DNA of 64,000 nt from Rugosimonospora acidiphila (lineage in GTDB: Bacteria > Actinomycetota > Actinomycetes > Mycobacteriales > Micromonosporaceae): NCBI RefSeq assembly GCF_039543385.1, contig NZ_BAABJQ010000015.1, positions 1 through 64,000 of the forward strand, written 5' to 3'. Below the pieces are notes generated by a model, which was not told the origin of the DNA, searched no databases, and was given only the letters and a program-made list of their open reading frames with translations. Made by a program: the position numbers and the translations under genes. Shown here piece after piece: positions 31,894 through 41,033 of the stretch; positions within the stretch are counted from its first letter, which is position 1; the number at the start of each line of letters is the position of its first letter.

Positions 31894-32118
31894 GTGGGCG
31901 ACCGGTTCGACCTGGTCCTGCTGCTGGTGGGCAGCTATCTGCTCTCGGCGTTCGTCACCCATCCGTGGGCGCGGATCTTCCCGCTCGCCCTGTACCTGAT
32001 CGCGCTTCTCACCGCCCTGCGAGCGCCCGGCGCCAGGCCTCACCTGAGAGTGTGGCTGCGGTGGATCTCGGTGGCCGGATCGGTGGCCTGGGCGCACCGC
32101 GACAAGCGGTCGCCGTGA
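31894..32118 (+). CDS. small two-helix membrane protein, hypothetical
   Basis: 74 residues from a GTG at 31894: a hydrophobic segment FDLVLLLVGSYLLSAFV, a short loop HPWARIF, a second segment PLALYLIALLTALRA, then a basic tail. The pattern resembles the first two helices of actinobacterial two-helix or ion-channel-like proteins, so it may be a remnant of a longer gene or a genuine small protein. The ribosome site is poor. Located between the carboxylase terminator and the convergent alpha-galactosidase. Confidence 0.4.
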   Translation: MGDRFDLVLLLVGSYLLSAFVTHPWARIFPLALYLIALLTALRAPGARPHLRVWLRWISVAGSVAWAHRDKRSP

Positions 32119-32146
32119 GGGCGGGCCCGCCCGTCGCGGCAGCGCC

Positions 32147-34306
32147 CTAGTCCGCGCGCAGCCGGATGACCTGTCCCGTCTCGGGTAGCAGCCGGGGCAG
32201 CTGCACGCCGGCCCGGCGCAGCACGGCGCCGGTCATGGCGCCCGGTACCCTCGTCCACTCCGGCAGCGGCGTGCCCGTCGGCGCGGGCTGGACCTCGGGG
32301 GCGAGGCTCGTGCGGTAGTGCAGGTGATCGGCCAGGCCAGGCAGCAGCGCCGGGCCGGGCGGCCAGGTGACCGACCGGCGCAGGGTCGACACCCCGTAGC
32401 ACGCCTCGCGCTGGTCGGCGGCCACCACCCCGCAGACCCAGATCGCCTCGTCGGGGTGGTCGCCGTTGACGACCGTGCCGCCGTGCAGCAGGTGCCGGTG
32501 TTCGCGGTAGAAGCCGATCCAGGACTTGAGTTCCGCGAGCTCCTCGGGCGACGAGGTGCGCAGGTCGATCTCGATGCCGAAGTGGCACCACACCGCGGTC
32601 TCCGCGCGGAACTGCAGGGTCTGCGCGCGTCCCGTGGTGTGCGACGGCGAGGGGCTGACGTGGGCGCCGATCAGCTCCGGCGGTACCAGCAGCTTGAGGT
32701 ACCGGTTGATCTGCTGCCGCTCCACCGGATCGTTGGTGTCGCTGCCCCACACCCGCTGCACGTGCTCCAGGATCCCCAGGTCGACCCGGCCGCTGCCCGA
32801 CGCGCAGGACTCGATCTCGAGCCCGGGGTGGGCGGCGCGCAGCTCGTCCATGAGCCGGTAGACGGCCAGCGTCTGCCCGTGGATGGCGGGCCGACCCTCG
32901 GGCGCGTGGCCCGCCTCCACGAGCGTGCGGTTGTGGTCCCACTTGAGGTAGGCGATGTCGTACTCGTCGAGCAGCGCCAGCAGGGCGTCCCGGATGTGCG
33001 CGTACGCCTCCGGGTGGGTCAGATCCAGCACATGCTGGTACCGGGACGAGTAGCCGACCCGGCCGCCGGCGGAGAACAGCCACTCGGGGTGGGCCCGGGC
33101 CAGCTCCGAGTCCAGGTTGACCATCTCGGGCTCGACCCACAGGCCGAAGTCCATGCCCCGCGACCTGACGTGCTTGATGAGCGGGTGCAGCCCGTCCGGC
33201 CAGACCTCCGGTGAGACGGTCCAGTCGCCGAGGCCGCTGTGGTCGTCGCGCCGGGAGCCGAACCAGCCGTCGTCGAGCACGAAGCGCTCGGCCCCGATCT
33301 GGGCGGCACGGTCCACGAGCTGCGTCAGGGCCGTGAGGTCGTGGTTGAAGTACACGGCCTCCCAGGAGTTCACCACCACCGGCCGGGGACCCGACGGGTA
33401 CGCGCGTCCGGAGCGCACGTGCGCGTGGAACCGGCCGGCCAGCTCGTCGAGGCCGTCGGCGTAGGCGCCGTAGAACCAGGGCGAGGAGTAGCTCTCGCCG
33501 CGGGCGAGGATGATCTCGCCGCTCTGCAGCAGTTCGCCGCCGCCGAGCGCGCGAGCGCCGTTGTACAGGCGCTCGGCGTACAGGGACTGGTTGCCGCTGA
33601 ACGCCACGTGGGTGCCCCACACCTCGCCGCCGCGGAACCCGAAACCGCCGCGGCCCGCGATGAGCAGGTGCGCGGCGTCCAGGCCGGTGCGCCCGCCCCG
33701 CTGCTCCCGCGCGTGCAGCCCGATCGGGAACGAGGTGCGCTGCGGCACCCGTTCCATGAGGTGCCGGCCGGTGAAGTCGAGCAGTTCGTCGGCGTGGCTC
33801 GGTACCGGCAGCACGATCCTGATCGCGTCGACCCGGTACGCCTCGCCGGTGTTGGTCAGGCTCGCGCGGGCCCGCAGCAGGCCGGTGCTGAGCAGTTCGA
33901 GGTCCAGTTCGAGGGTCAGCTCGGCGTGGTCGTCGCGCGCCACGACGTGCAGCCGGTCGGCGGTGCGCGCGTCGTCGGTCGGCGCGCCCCGCCGCACCGC
34001 CGCGGCGCTCACGCGAAACGCCGGTGACCAGTCCCTGCCGTCGCGTGAGCCCTCCACGCCGGGGCGGCCGAGCCACCCGGCCTCGAACTCGGGCAGGACC
34101 GACACGTCCCAGACCTGGTCGTTCGGGTTGTGTTCGAACGGCGGCATCTGTGCGGTCGCCAGGGCGTCGAGTTCCGCGTCGGTCAGCTCGCCGAGGCCCG
34201 CGCCCCAGTAGAGCAGGCGGGGCAGCCGGCCGGAGCCGGTGGCGAACACGACGCTGACGCCGGCCTGGTGGAAGTGGACGTGGTTGGGCATTGCGGTATC
34301 CGCCAC
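32147..34306 (-). CDS. GH36 alpha-galactosidase
   Basis: Cytoplasmic alpha-galactosidase of 719 residues (no signal peptide), which removes terminal alpha-galactose from oligosaccharides. An N-terminal beta-sandwich (~1-300) precedes the TIM barrel. The nucleophile Asp is in YLKWDHNR and the acid/base Asp in GSDTNDPVERQQ, with the GH36 stretches FVLDDGWFGSRRDD and IESCASGSGRVDLG. It is the last gene of the sugar locus but has its own upstream region (34307-34487) carrying a copy of the 26-bp element also found before the ABC operon, so it is probably a separate, co-regulated unit. A GTG at 34306 is used here; an ATG at 34291 is possible. Confidence 0.93.
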   Translation of the reverse strand: MADTAMPNHVHFHQAGVSVVFATGSGRLPRLLYWGAGLGELTDAELDALATAQMPPFEHNPNDQVWDVSVLPEFEAGWLGRPGVEGSRDGRDWSPAFRVSAAAVRRGAPTDDARTADRLHVVARDDHAELTLELDLELLSTGLLRARASLTNTGEAYRVDAIRIVLPVPSHADELLDFTGRHLMERVPQRTSFPIGLHAREQRGGRTGLDAAHLLIAGRGGFGFRGGEVWGTHVAFSGNQSLYAERLYNGARALGGGELLQSGEIILARGESYSSPWFYGAYADGLDELAGRFHAHVRSGRAYPSGPRPVVVNSWEAVYFNHDLTALTQLVDRAAQIGAERFVLDDGWFGSRRDDHSGLGDWTVSPEVWPDGLHPLIKHVRSRGMDFGLWVEPEMVNLDSELARAHPEWLFSAGGRVGYSSRYQHVLDLTHPEAYAHIRDALLALLDEYDIAYLKWDHNRTLVEAGHAPEGRPAIHGQTLAVYRLMDELRAAHPGLEIESCASGSGRVDLGILEHVQRVWGSDTNDPVERQQINRYLKLLVPPELIGAHVSPSPSHTTGRAQTLQFRAETAVWCHFGIEIDLRTSSPEELAELKSWIGFYREHRHLLHGGTVVNGDHPDEAIWVCGVVAADQREACYGVSTLRRSVTWPPGPALLPGLADHLHYRTSLAPEVQPAPTGTPLPEWTRVPGAMTGAVLRRAGVQLPRLLPETGQVIRLRAD

Positions 34307-34444
34307 GGTGGGCTCTTGCTCCTGCTGTCGGTTGCGATGCGGTCAGGTGCACGGCCGCCGGGTGGGCACCGGAGCGGTACCCGCCCGGCGGCATTGACCA
34401 TACGACGATCCTATGAAGGGCAATCTGCTTGAGGAATGCCGGAA

Positions 34445-34470
34445 TTCGTCGTTTGACCTGGACGATTCAA
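34445..34470. promoter_or_regulatory. candidate regulator site, copy 1 (before alpha-galactosidase)
   Basis: A 26-base element with TTCGTC and GACGAT half-sites 10 bases apart around GACCTG. It matches the element at 39852-39877 in 23 of 26 positions. Lies 139 bases upstream of the GH36 start. Confidence 0.7.
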
Positions 34471-34487
34471 TGGCGCACTCGAACCGG

Positions 34488-36356
34488 CTACAGCCGGACG
34501 ACCGTCGCCCCGAACGCGGGCAGCGACACCTCGGCTCCGCCCACCGTGGCGGTGACAGGCTCCGCGTGTTCGCTGATCACGATGGCGAACCGGGCGCCGT
34601 CGTCGCGTACCAGCGCGTCGACGATCAGCCTCGGGTCGCCGCCGTTGTCGACGCTGGGCAGCGCGTCCGCCTCGACGCCCAGGGCGCGGTACAGGCGCAC
34701 GGCGCCGTCCGGGTTGACGTCGGGCGTGCGCGCGGCGAAGTACTCCACCGGGTAGCCGAGCAGCACGATCTGGCCGCGGCCGGTGCGCCGGGTGACCAGC
34801 GCGGGCTGCCCGTCGGCGGTCGCCACGGCCTGCGCATCGACCGGCTCGAAGGGCAGCCGGCTGCGACCGGAGTAGCTGCCGGCGGCGCGGAAGCCCAGCG
34901 AGTCGCCCGGGTTCAGTCCACCGAACGGGCGGTCGAGGCGCAGCTCGACCTCGTCCGCGTGCACCGGCGTGACGAGCCCGTAGCGCAGGCCGTGCCGGAT
35001 GCCGAACATGCCGTCGAAGTCGGGGTGCCAGGGCCCGCGCTGGGCGGGGATGTCGCCGGAGAAGTACGAGACGTAGACCAGCGCGCCCTCGTGGGCCAGG
35101 TGCTCCAGGCGTCGCCAGGTCGGCCCGGAAAGGCGCCGGCCACAGGGCACCAGCACCAACTTCGCCTCGGGGATCCCGTCCGCCTCGCGCACCAGCAGCG
35201 GCGTCAGGCCGGCCAGCCGGGCCGACACGTAGGCCTGGTGCAGGATCTCGAACTCGACGTCCGCCGCGCCGTCCTCGACCCCGGACGTTTCCCCGTCGAG
35301 CCACTGCGGCACGACCATGATGGTGTCGGTGTCGGCGCGGGTGCAGCGCGGAAGGTCTATCTCTCCCAGGGTGCGGGCGAAGGCGGACATCTCCCGGGCG
35401 GCCTGCTTCGGTTGCTGGTCGGGGGTCATGATGCCGAAGTGCAGCTCGAACGGGTGGTGGCTGTACGGTGGCTGGTCGACCAGGTTGAAATCGGTGTTGT
35501 TCCAGGCGATGAAGCCGGTGGCGCCCGCGGCCAGGGCGGAGTGCAGCACCTGGCGGTAGTAGTCGCCGGCGTGTTCTTCAGAGGAGAAGTTGCTGGTCAG
35601 TCCGAACTCTTCGAGCACCACGGGTAGGCCGAAGGTGTTGGCCAGCTCGAGCTTGAACGCGATCAGCAGGTGCTGGCGGATGAGGTCGTCGCCCATGCCG
35701 TACAGGTGCGGACCGATCCAGTCGATGGTCTCGCGAAGCTCGCGCAGCCGGAACCCGTTGTCCTCGCCGTAGAGGTCCACGCCCAGCACGCCGTCGCCGA
35801 GGGAGACCGGCCCCCGGCCGCCGCCGGCCCGCACCGCCTGCGTCATCAGCTCGGCCCACGCGCGGATGTTCTCGTGCTCGTCGCTGCCGCCGTAGAAGTG
35901 CATCTCGTTGCTGATCAGCCAGCCCGCGATGGCCGGGTGGTCGGCGATGCCGGCGACGACCGTGCGGATGTACGCCGCCTGGCGCCCCAGCAGGTACCCG
36001 TCGGCGTAGAGGTTGCCGCCCCGGCGCCACGAGGGGTCGAAGTTGCGCCCGGACATGCCGCCGATGATGAAGGTGGGGATGGTCCGAAGACCGTGCTGTT
36101 CGTGCAGATCCAGGAACCTGCGGAAGTGCCCGATCATCGTCTCGTCGATGCGGTACGGCTCGGGGTGGAAGTCGGGCCAGAAACAGAAGCTGCGGGTGAC
36201 GTTCAACCCGAGTTCGGCCAGGGCGGCAAGCTCCGTCGAGACGGTCTGTTCGTCGAACTGACGCCACATGAACGGACCGCCGGCGGCGCTCCAGAAGTTC
36301 ACCCCGATCCAGGGCGGGCTGGCGGCGGTCAGGCTGCGGGTGGGGCGCGAAACCAT
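34488..36356 (-). CDS. GH5-type intracellular glycosidase (probable beta-mannosidase)
   Basis: Protein of 622 residues without a signal peptide. The N-terminal half (~15-330) is a clan-A TIM barrel: GVNFWSAAGGPFMWR, acid/base Glu in GWLISNEMHFYGG and nucleophile Glu in LPVVLEEFGLTSNF. The C-terminal half resembles the beta-galactosidase trimerisation-like plus beta-sandwich regions seen in large intracellular GH5 or GH42-like enzymes. Together with an alpha-galactosidase and a sugar transporter, release of mannose from imported galactomanno-oligosaccharides is a reasonable inference, but beta-glucosidic substrates remain possible. It follows the permease genes on the same strand with a 36-base gap. 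Confidence 0.78.
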   Translation of the reverse strand: MVSRPTRSLTAASPPWIGVNFWSAAGGPFMWRQFDEQTVSTELAALAELGLNVTRSFCFWPDFHPEPYRIDETMIGHFRRFLDLHEQHGLRTIPTFIIGGMSGRNFDPSWRRGGNLYADGYLLGRQAAYIRTVVAGIADHPAIAGWLISNEMHFYGGSDEHENIRAWAELMTQAVRAGGGRGPVSLGDGVLGVDLYGEDNGFRLRELRETIDWIGPHLYGMGDDLIRQHLLIAFKLELANTFGLPVVLEEFGLTSNFSSEEHAGDYYRQVLHSALAAGATGFIAWNNTDFNLVDQPPYSHHPFELHFGIMTPDQQPKQAAREMSAFARTLGEIDLPRCTRADTDTIMVVPQWLDGETSGVEDGAADVEFEILHQAYVSARLAGLTPLLVREADGIPEAKLVLVPCGRRLSGPTWRRLEHLAHEGALVYVSYFSGDIPAQRGPWHPDFDGMFGIRHGLRYGLVTPVHADEVELRLDRPFGGLNPGDSLGFRAAGSYSGRSRLPFEPVDAQAVATADGQPALVTRRTGRGQIVLLGYPVEYFAARTPDVNPDGAVRLYRALGVEADALPSVDNGGDPRLIVDALVRDDGARFAIVISEHAEPVTATVGGAEVSLPAFGATVVRL

Positions 36357-36392
36357 GTCTTTCCTTCGTACTGTTCGGAGAATTGGTCGGGA

Positions 36393-37232
36393 TTACTTGA
36401 CGGCGCCGGCCGTCAGGCCACGGATCAGGAACCGCTGCACGGCGAGGAACCCGCCGACCACGGGAATGCTGACCACGACCGAGGCAGCCATGATCTGGTT
36501 CCAGTCGGTGACGTTCCGGGTGGCGTACTCCTGCAGGCCGATGGCCAGCGTACGGGTCGACTCGGTGGTCAGCACCGAGGCGAACAGCACCTCACCCCAC
36601 GCGGTCATGTAGGCGAAGATGGCCACGGCGATGATTCCGGGGCGGGCCACCGGCAGCACGATGCGCCACAGCGCACCCCAACGGCCGGTGCCGTCGACGA
36701 ACGCGGCCTCCTCGAGTTCGCGCGGGATGGTGTCGAAAAAGCCGATCAGCATCCAGATCGAGAAGGGCAGGGCGAACGTCAGGTACGTGATGATGAGCCC
36801 GAGCAGCGACCCGGACAGCGCGATTCCGGTGTACCGCTGGAGGTTGATGAAGATCAGGTACAGCGGCAGCAGGAACAGGATGCCCGGGAACATCTGGGTC
36901 GACAGCACCGCGAACGAGAACAGGCGCCGGCCCACGAAGGCGAACCGGGAAACCGCGTACGCGGCCAGGGTCGCCAGCACCACGGAGATGGCCGCCGCGA
37001 CCACCGACACGATGATGCTGTTGAGGAAGTAGTGCGCCAGCGGCACGGTGTGCCACATCTGCACGTACGCGTGCAGGGTGAAGTGGTGCGGCCACCAGCT
37101 GAACGCGTCCTGCACCTCCGCCAGCGGCTTGACCGAGGTGTCCAGGATGATGAGCACCGGAAGCAGGGTGAAGATGCCGATGAGGGTCAGCGCGACGCGC
37201 CTGACCCAGCGCCCTGCGTTCGTCTCACGCAT
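36393..37232 (-). CDS. carbohydrate ABC transporter permease, MalG type
   Basis: Inner-membrane subunit of a CUT1 sugar importer, 279 residues, six helices. The EAA loop that docks the ATPase reads LEEAAFVDGTGRWGALWRIV. Its ATG overlaps the end of the MalF-type gene by 8 bases (ATGCGTGA). No ATPase gene is in the locus, so a shared MsiK-type ATPase elsewhere in the genome is expected, as is common in actinomycetes. Confidence 0.94.
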   Translation of the reverse strand: MRETNAGRWVRRVALTLIGIFTLLPVLIILDTSVKPLAEVQDAFSWWPHHFTLHAYVQMWHTVPLAHYFLNSIIVSVVAAAISVVLATLAAYAVSRFAFVGRRLFSFAVLSTQMFPGILFLLPLYLIFINLQRYTGIALSGSLLGLIITYLTFALPFSIWMLIGFFDTIPRELEEAAFVDGTGRWGALWRIVLPVARPGIIAVAIFAYMTAWGEVLFASVLTTESTRTLAIGLQEYATRNVTDWNQIMAASVVVSIPVVGGFLAVQRFLIRGLTAGAVK

Positions 37233-38208
37233 CGACGGCCTCCGTTCCGGTACGCGTCACGCGCAGGTAGACGAACGAGACGATGGCGAGGAACAGCAAC
37301 AGCAGCACGGACATCGCGGAGCCGAGACCGAAACTCCACGACCCGAACGCGTTGTTGTAGATGTACATGCTGATCGTTTCCGCGCTCTTGGGTGCCGCGC
37401 TGCCGAACATGACGAACGGGGTGTTGAAGTCGTTGAAGGTGCCGATGCCGAGGATGAGCAGGATGATGAGGTTGGTCTGGCGGATCTGCGGCAGGGTGAT
37501 GGACCGGAACTGCCGGATCATCCCCGCGCCGTCCATCACGGCGGCCTCGTAGAGGTCGTCCGGCACCGCCTGCACCGCGGCCAGCAGCATGATGAACGCG
37601 AACGGCCACGTCTTCCACACGGCGGTGACCACCATGGCCCAGAACGCGTTGCCGCCGATGAGCCAGAACGGCCCCGAGTGCAGCACGTGCAGGTCGTTGA
37701 CGAGCAGGTGGTTGACCACCCCGCTGTCCTTCTGGAACATGAACGTCCAGGTCATGATGCCCACGAACGCCGGCAGGGCGTACGGCAGCAGGAACAGCGA
37801 GCGCAGCAACGAGCGCCCCTTGAACTCCACCGACAGGAACACCGCCGCCGCGATCGCGATGACCCACGAGAACAGCAGCACCAGCAGCGTGTACGGCACC
37901 GTGACCAAGAACGAGTCCAGCAGCCCGCGTCCGATCGGGCCGGAGGTGTCGACGCTGATCCGGAAGTTGCCCAGGCCGGCGAACGGGGCGCTCGACCAGT
38001 TGCGGATGGTGTAGATGGTCAGGTGGTAGAAGGCCATCACCACCCCGGCGATCATCGGGATGATGTGGATGAGCAGTTCGAAGAAGATCGCGGGCGCGAC
38101 GAGCAGGAAGGGCATCACCTTCGGGTTCTGCCACCACCCCGGTTTCGTGCGCCGCGGACGCGACGGCCGCCGCGTGCGGCGATCGTCGTCGGTGACCAGG
38201 TTGACCAT
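37225..38208 (-). CDS. carbohydrate ABC transporter permease, MalF type
   Basis: Partner permease of 327 residues from the ATG at 38208. A basic N-terminal tail (RRTRRPSRPRRTKPGW) is followed by six or seven helices. The EAA loop is LYEAAVMDGAGMIRQFRSIT. Its stop codon lies within the start of the MalG-type gene. Works with the solute-binding protein upstream. Confidence 0.94.
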   Translation of the reverse strand: MVNLVTDDDRRTRRPSRPRRTKPGWWQNPKVMPFLLVAPAIFFELLIHIIPMIAGVVMAFYHLTIYTIRNWSSAPFAGLGNFRISVDTSGPIGRGLLDSFLVTVPYTLLVLLFSWVIAIAAAVFLSVEFKGRSLLRSLFLLPYALPAFVGIMTWTFMFQKDSGVVNHLLVNDLHVLHSGPFWLIGGNAFWAMVVTAVWKTWPFAFIMLLAAVQAVPDDLYEAAVMDGAGMIRQFRSITLPQIRQTNLIILLILGIGTFNDFNTPFVMFGSAAPKSAETISMYIYNNAFGSWSFGLGSAMSVLLLLFLAIVSFVYLRVTRTGTEAVDA

Positions 38209-38264
38209 GGGTTGTGGTGCCTTTCCGGGTTCAGCCGTTGCCCGATGGAATGACAGGCGCGCGG

Positions 38265-38300
38265 GACGGGTGCGGCGCGATCCAAGCCGCCGCACCCGTC
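38265..38300 (-). terminator. internal hairpin between binding-protein and permease genes
   Basis: Perfect 13-bp stem GACGGGTGCGGCG with CGCCGCACCCGTC, 10-base loop, in the 105-base gap after the solute-binding gene. Such hairpins usually keep the binding protein more highly expressed than the permeases. Confidence 0.65.
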
Positions 38301-38313
38301 TCGTGACTGGGGG

Positions 38314-39666
38314 TCACTGCCCGCCGGTGGTGGCGATCAGCTGGCGCTGCGCGTCGTTCAGCGCGGAGACGATCGCGCTGGTCGACGGCGTGGTGCCGGT
38401 CGAGGCGGTCTTCGCGATGAGGCTGGTGACCGCACCCCCCAGCAGCGTCTCCAGCTGGCTCTCCGAGGGGTCCAGCGGCATCGGCGCGCTGTGGTTCTCC
38501 AGGATGTCCTGGTACACCTTGGTCGTGGCGTCCTCGAACTCCGGGTTGTCGTAGGCGCTGGTGACCACCGGCAGGGTGCCGTAAATGTGGTTGATCGTCA
38601 CCTGCTCCTGCTCGCTGGTCATGAACTTCACCAGGTCCAGCGCCGCCTTCTGGTGCTCGGTGGAGTCGCGCACGACCAGGTTGATGCCCGCGACGTGGCT
38701 CTCGATCGGCTTGCCGCCGGCAGGCAGCGGCGAGAACACCGGCACCTGGGCGATGCCGAACTGCGAGGCGTCCATGCCGAGCTGGGTGAGGCTGGTGGCC
38801 ACGCCCTGCCCGATCGTCATCGCCGCCTTGTTCTTGGCGAAGTCGGTCAGTGGCGCGGCGCCGTTCTGGGCGTTGGCCGGGTTGGCGATGCCATCCTTGC
38901 CGAACAGCCCGACGTAGGTCGTCAACGCGTTGGCGAGCTTCTCATTGGCGAAGTCGGGCTTGCCCGCCGAGTTGTACAGGGGAACCCCCGCCTGCTCGCC
39001 GAGGAAGAACGCCCAGTGCGAGGCGTCCGTCGCGTTGCTGCCGTCCAGCGCGATGCCGTACCGGCCGTTGGTCGTGAGCTTCTTACCGTCGGCGATGAGC
39101 TGGTCCCAGCTGGTGGGGGGCGCGGTGATGCCCGCGGCGGCGAAATCGGCCTTGTTGTACGCCAGTGAGTACGATGTCGCGTACACCGGAACCGACATCG
39201 GGGTCTTGCCCGGCAGGCCGTTCTCGGCGAAGCTCGTCTGCACGAACTTGCTCTGCCCACCGATCTCGTCGAGAACCTCCGGGGTGAACTCCAGGAAGCC
39301 ACCGCTGGCGGCCAGCGACGGCGCCCAGGTGTTTCCTATCTCCATGACGTCGGCGCCGTTACCGCTGGTGACCGCGTTGAGGATGCGGGTCTGCAGGGTC
39401 GCCCAGGGAATCACCTCGAGCTTCACCTTGACCCCTGTCTGGGCGGTGAATTTCTTGAACTCGGCCGTGAGCGTCTGAGTTGTCTGGTCGGCGCCTGTTC
39501 CCTGCAGCGTCGCCCAGTAGGTGAGCGTCTGCCCGGATACGCTGCCGGAATCGCCCGAGCCACCGCCGGAGCAAGCCGACAGTGCCAGGACCGCCGCGGC
39601 GGCCACGGCCGATACTCCGGCCAGGGATAGGCGGCGGCCACGCGGACCAATCTTGCGGTTATTCAT
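38314..39666 (-). CDS. extracellular sugar-binding lipoprotein
   Basis: Solute-binding protein of a CUT1 ABC importer, 450 residues. From the ATG at 39666 it has a lipoprotein signal: basic start, hydrophobic stretch and the lipobox LSAC at about residue 29, followed by a Gly/Ser linker. The mature part shows the family-1 binding-protein pattern (LTYWATLQGTGADQTTQTL, AVTSGNGADVMEIGNTWAPS). First gene of the importer operon, 242 bases from the divergent AraC regulator. Confidence 0.94.
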   Translation of the reverse strand: MNNRKIGPRGRRLSLAGVSAVAAAAVLALSACSGGGSGDSGSVSGQTLTYWATLQGTGADQTTQTLTAEFKKFTAQTGVKVKLEVIPWATLQTRILNAVTSGNGADVMEIGNTWAPSLAASGGFLEFTPEVLDEIGGQSKFVQTSFAENGLPGKTPMSVPVYATSYSLAYNKADFAAAGITAPPTSWDQLIADGKKLTTNGRYGIALDGSNATDASHWAFFLGEQAGVPLYNSAGKPDFANEKLANALTTYVGLFGKDGIANPANAQNGAAPLTDFAKNKAAMTIGQGVATSLTQLGMDASQFGIAQVPVFSPLPAGGKPIESHVAGINLVVRDSTEHQKAALDLVKFMTSEQEQVTINHIYGTLPVVTSAYDNPEFEDATTKVYQDILENHSAPMPLDPSESQLETLLGGAVTSLIAKTASTGTTPSTSAIVSALNDAQRQLIATTGGQ

Positions 39667-39851
39667 CCGTGCTTTCTCTCTTCTCTTCAACACACCTGTC
39701 TCTCACACACATGCAGGTGAATCGGCGCTACCCCCGACCGCGGCGGTCTTCACCGCGCGGCGTAGCTGAAGGGATGGGATGCCGCTTCATCCGAGTGCGC
39801 CGTGCCACGAGGGCACGTTACTGGCGCGTTGACACCAGGGTACATAGAGGT

Positions 39852-39877
39852 TTCGTCGTCAGACCTGGACGAATCAA
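39852..39877. promoter_or_regulatory. candidate regulator site, copy 2 (between importer and AraC gene)
   Basis: 26-base element with the perfect inverted half-sites TTCGTC and GACGAA ten bases apart, nearly identical to 34445-34470. It lies 186 bases upstream of the binding-protein start and 32 bases upstream of the AraC start. Confidence 0.72.
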
Positions 39878-39908
39878 CGGCTTCATCACCGCTCGATAAC
39901 ATGGCGGC

Positions 39909-40841
39909 GTGGCTCCACTCGACGGCTTCCCCGGCCAACGCTTCCGCGTGCTTCCAGCGCCTCTGACCGCCCACGCGCTGCGCACGGGACTCACCTCGCG
40001 ACTGCTCGTGACCGACGTCGGCTACTTTCCGCGCGCTCGCGGTCACCTAATGACGAGGCCAGGCGGTACGTCAACGTCGATCGTCATCGTCTGTCAGGAC
40101 GGCGCGGGGCAGGTCTGGTTCGGCGGGCGCACGTACCGGGTGAACGCCGGCGACGCCGTCGTCATCCCGAAGAACGAACCGCACCGGTACAGCTCCGACG
40201 ACGAGCACCCCTGGACGATCGGGTGGTTCCACGCCGACGGGCTGGACGTACCGGAGCTGACCCAGGCGGCGCTCGGGCCGGGGCGGGTACCCGTGGCGCC
40301 CCTGCGCGACGCGTACACCGCGTGGAATCTGGTCGATCGGGTCATCGCCGCACTGGAACGGGACGAGACCGAGGCCAGCCTGCTCGCCGCTGCCGGGGCG
40401 GCGTGGAACCTGTTCGCGCAGATCGCCTCGGAGCGCCGGCTCGGCCCGGCAGGCACCACCGAACGGGTACACATCGCCCAGGACTACCTGCGCAAGAACC
40501 TCGCCGACGCGCCGAGCGTCAGCGAACTCGCGCGCCTGGCCGGACTGAGCACCTCCCACTTCGCCTCCGTGTTCCGCCGCTCGGCCGGGATGGGGGTCCT
40601 CGAATACATCAAGCGCCTTCGCAATTCGCGCGCCCGGGAACTGCTCGTCGCGACCGACCTGCCCATCGCCGAGGTGGGCCGCTCCGTCGGCTACTCCGAT
40701 CCGTTCTACTTCTCCCGGCAGTTCCACAGCATCAACGGCACGAGCCCCAGCGACTTCCGTGCACACTACAGGCAGCAGGAGCCACGCCCGGGCACCAGCG
40801 ATCCCGAGCCCGGGGCGGACAGGATTCCCCGGTCCGGTTGA
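39909..40841 (+). CDS. AraC-family transcriptional regulator
   Basis: Regulator of 310 residues with an N-terminal cupin-type sugar-sensing domain (VCQDGAGQVWFGGRTYRVNA then GDAVVIPKNEPHRYSS, ~55-105) and two C-terminal helix-turn-helix motifs (PSVSELARLAGLSTSHFASV and LPIAEVGRSVGYSDPFYFSR). Start GTG at 39909, with a weak ribosome site. Divergent from the sugar importer; the repeated 26-base element in front of the importer and alpha-galactosidase is its most likely binding site. Acts as a sugar-responsive activator by family analogy. Confidence 0.9.
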   Translation: MAPLDGFPGQRFRVLPAPLTAHALRTGLTSRLLVTDVGYFPRARGHLMTRPGGTSTSIVIVCQDGAGQVWFGGRTYRVNAGDAVVIPKNEPHRYSSDDEHPWTIGWFHADGLDVPELTQAALGPGRVPVAPLRDAYTAWNLVDRVIAALERDETEASLLAAAGAAWNLFAQIASERRLGPAGTTERVHIAQDYLRKNLADAPSVSELARLAGLSTSHFASVFRRSAGMGVLEYIKRLRNSRARELLVATDLPIAEVGRSVGYSDPFYFSRQFHSINGTSPSDFRAHYRQQEPRPGTSDPEPGADRIPRSG

Positions 40842-41033
40842 CGGACCGCGACCCCGCCGCTACCGATCGCCACCGCACCGCCGAAAACCGTTTGCCTCGC
40901 CGGGGCGGGTTCGGGGACCCTGGTGTTCATGACGTTCTGATGGACAGCACCCCGCCGCTTCTCGGTTCCTCGGCGCCCCATCGCGCCGATCCGCCGCCGC
41001 CCATCCAGACCCGTTCCGGCGAAGAGAGCGTCC

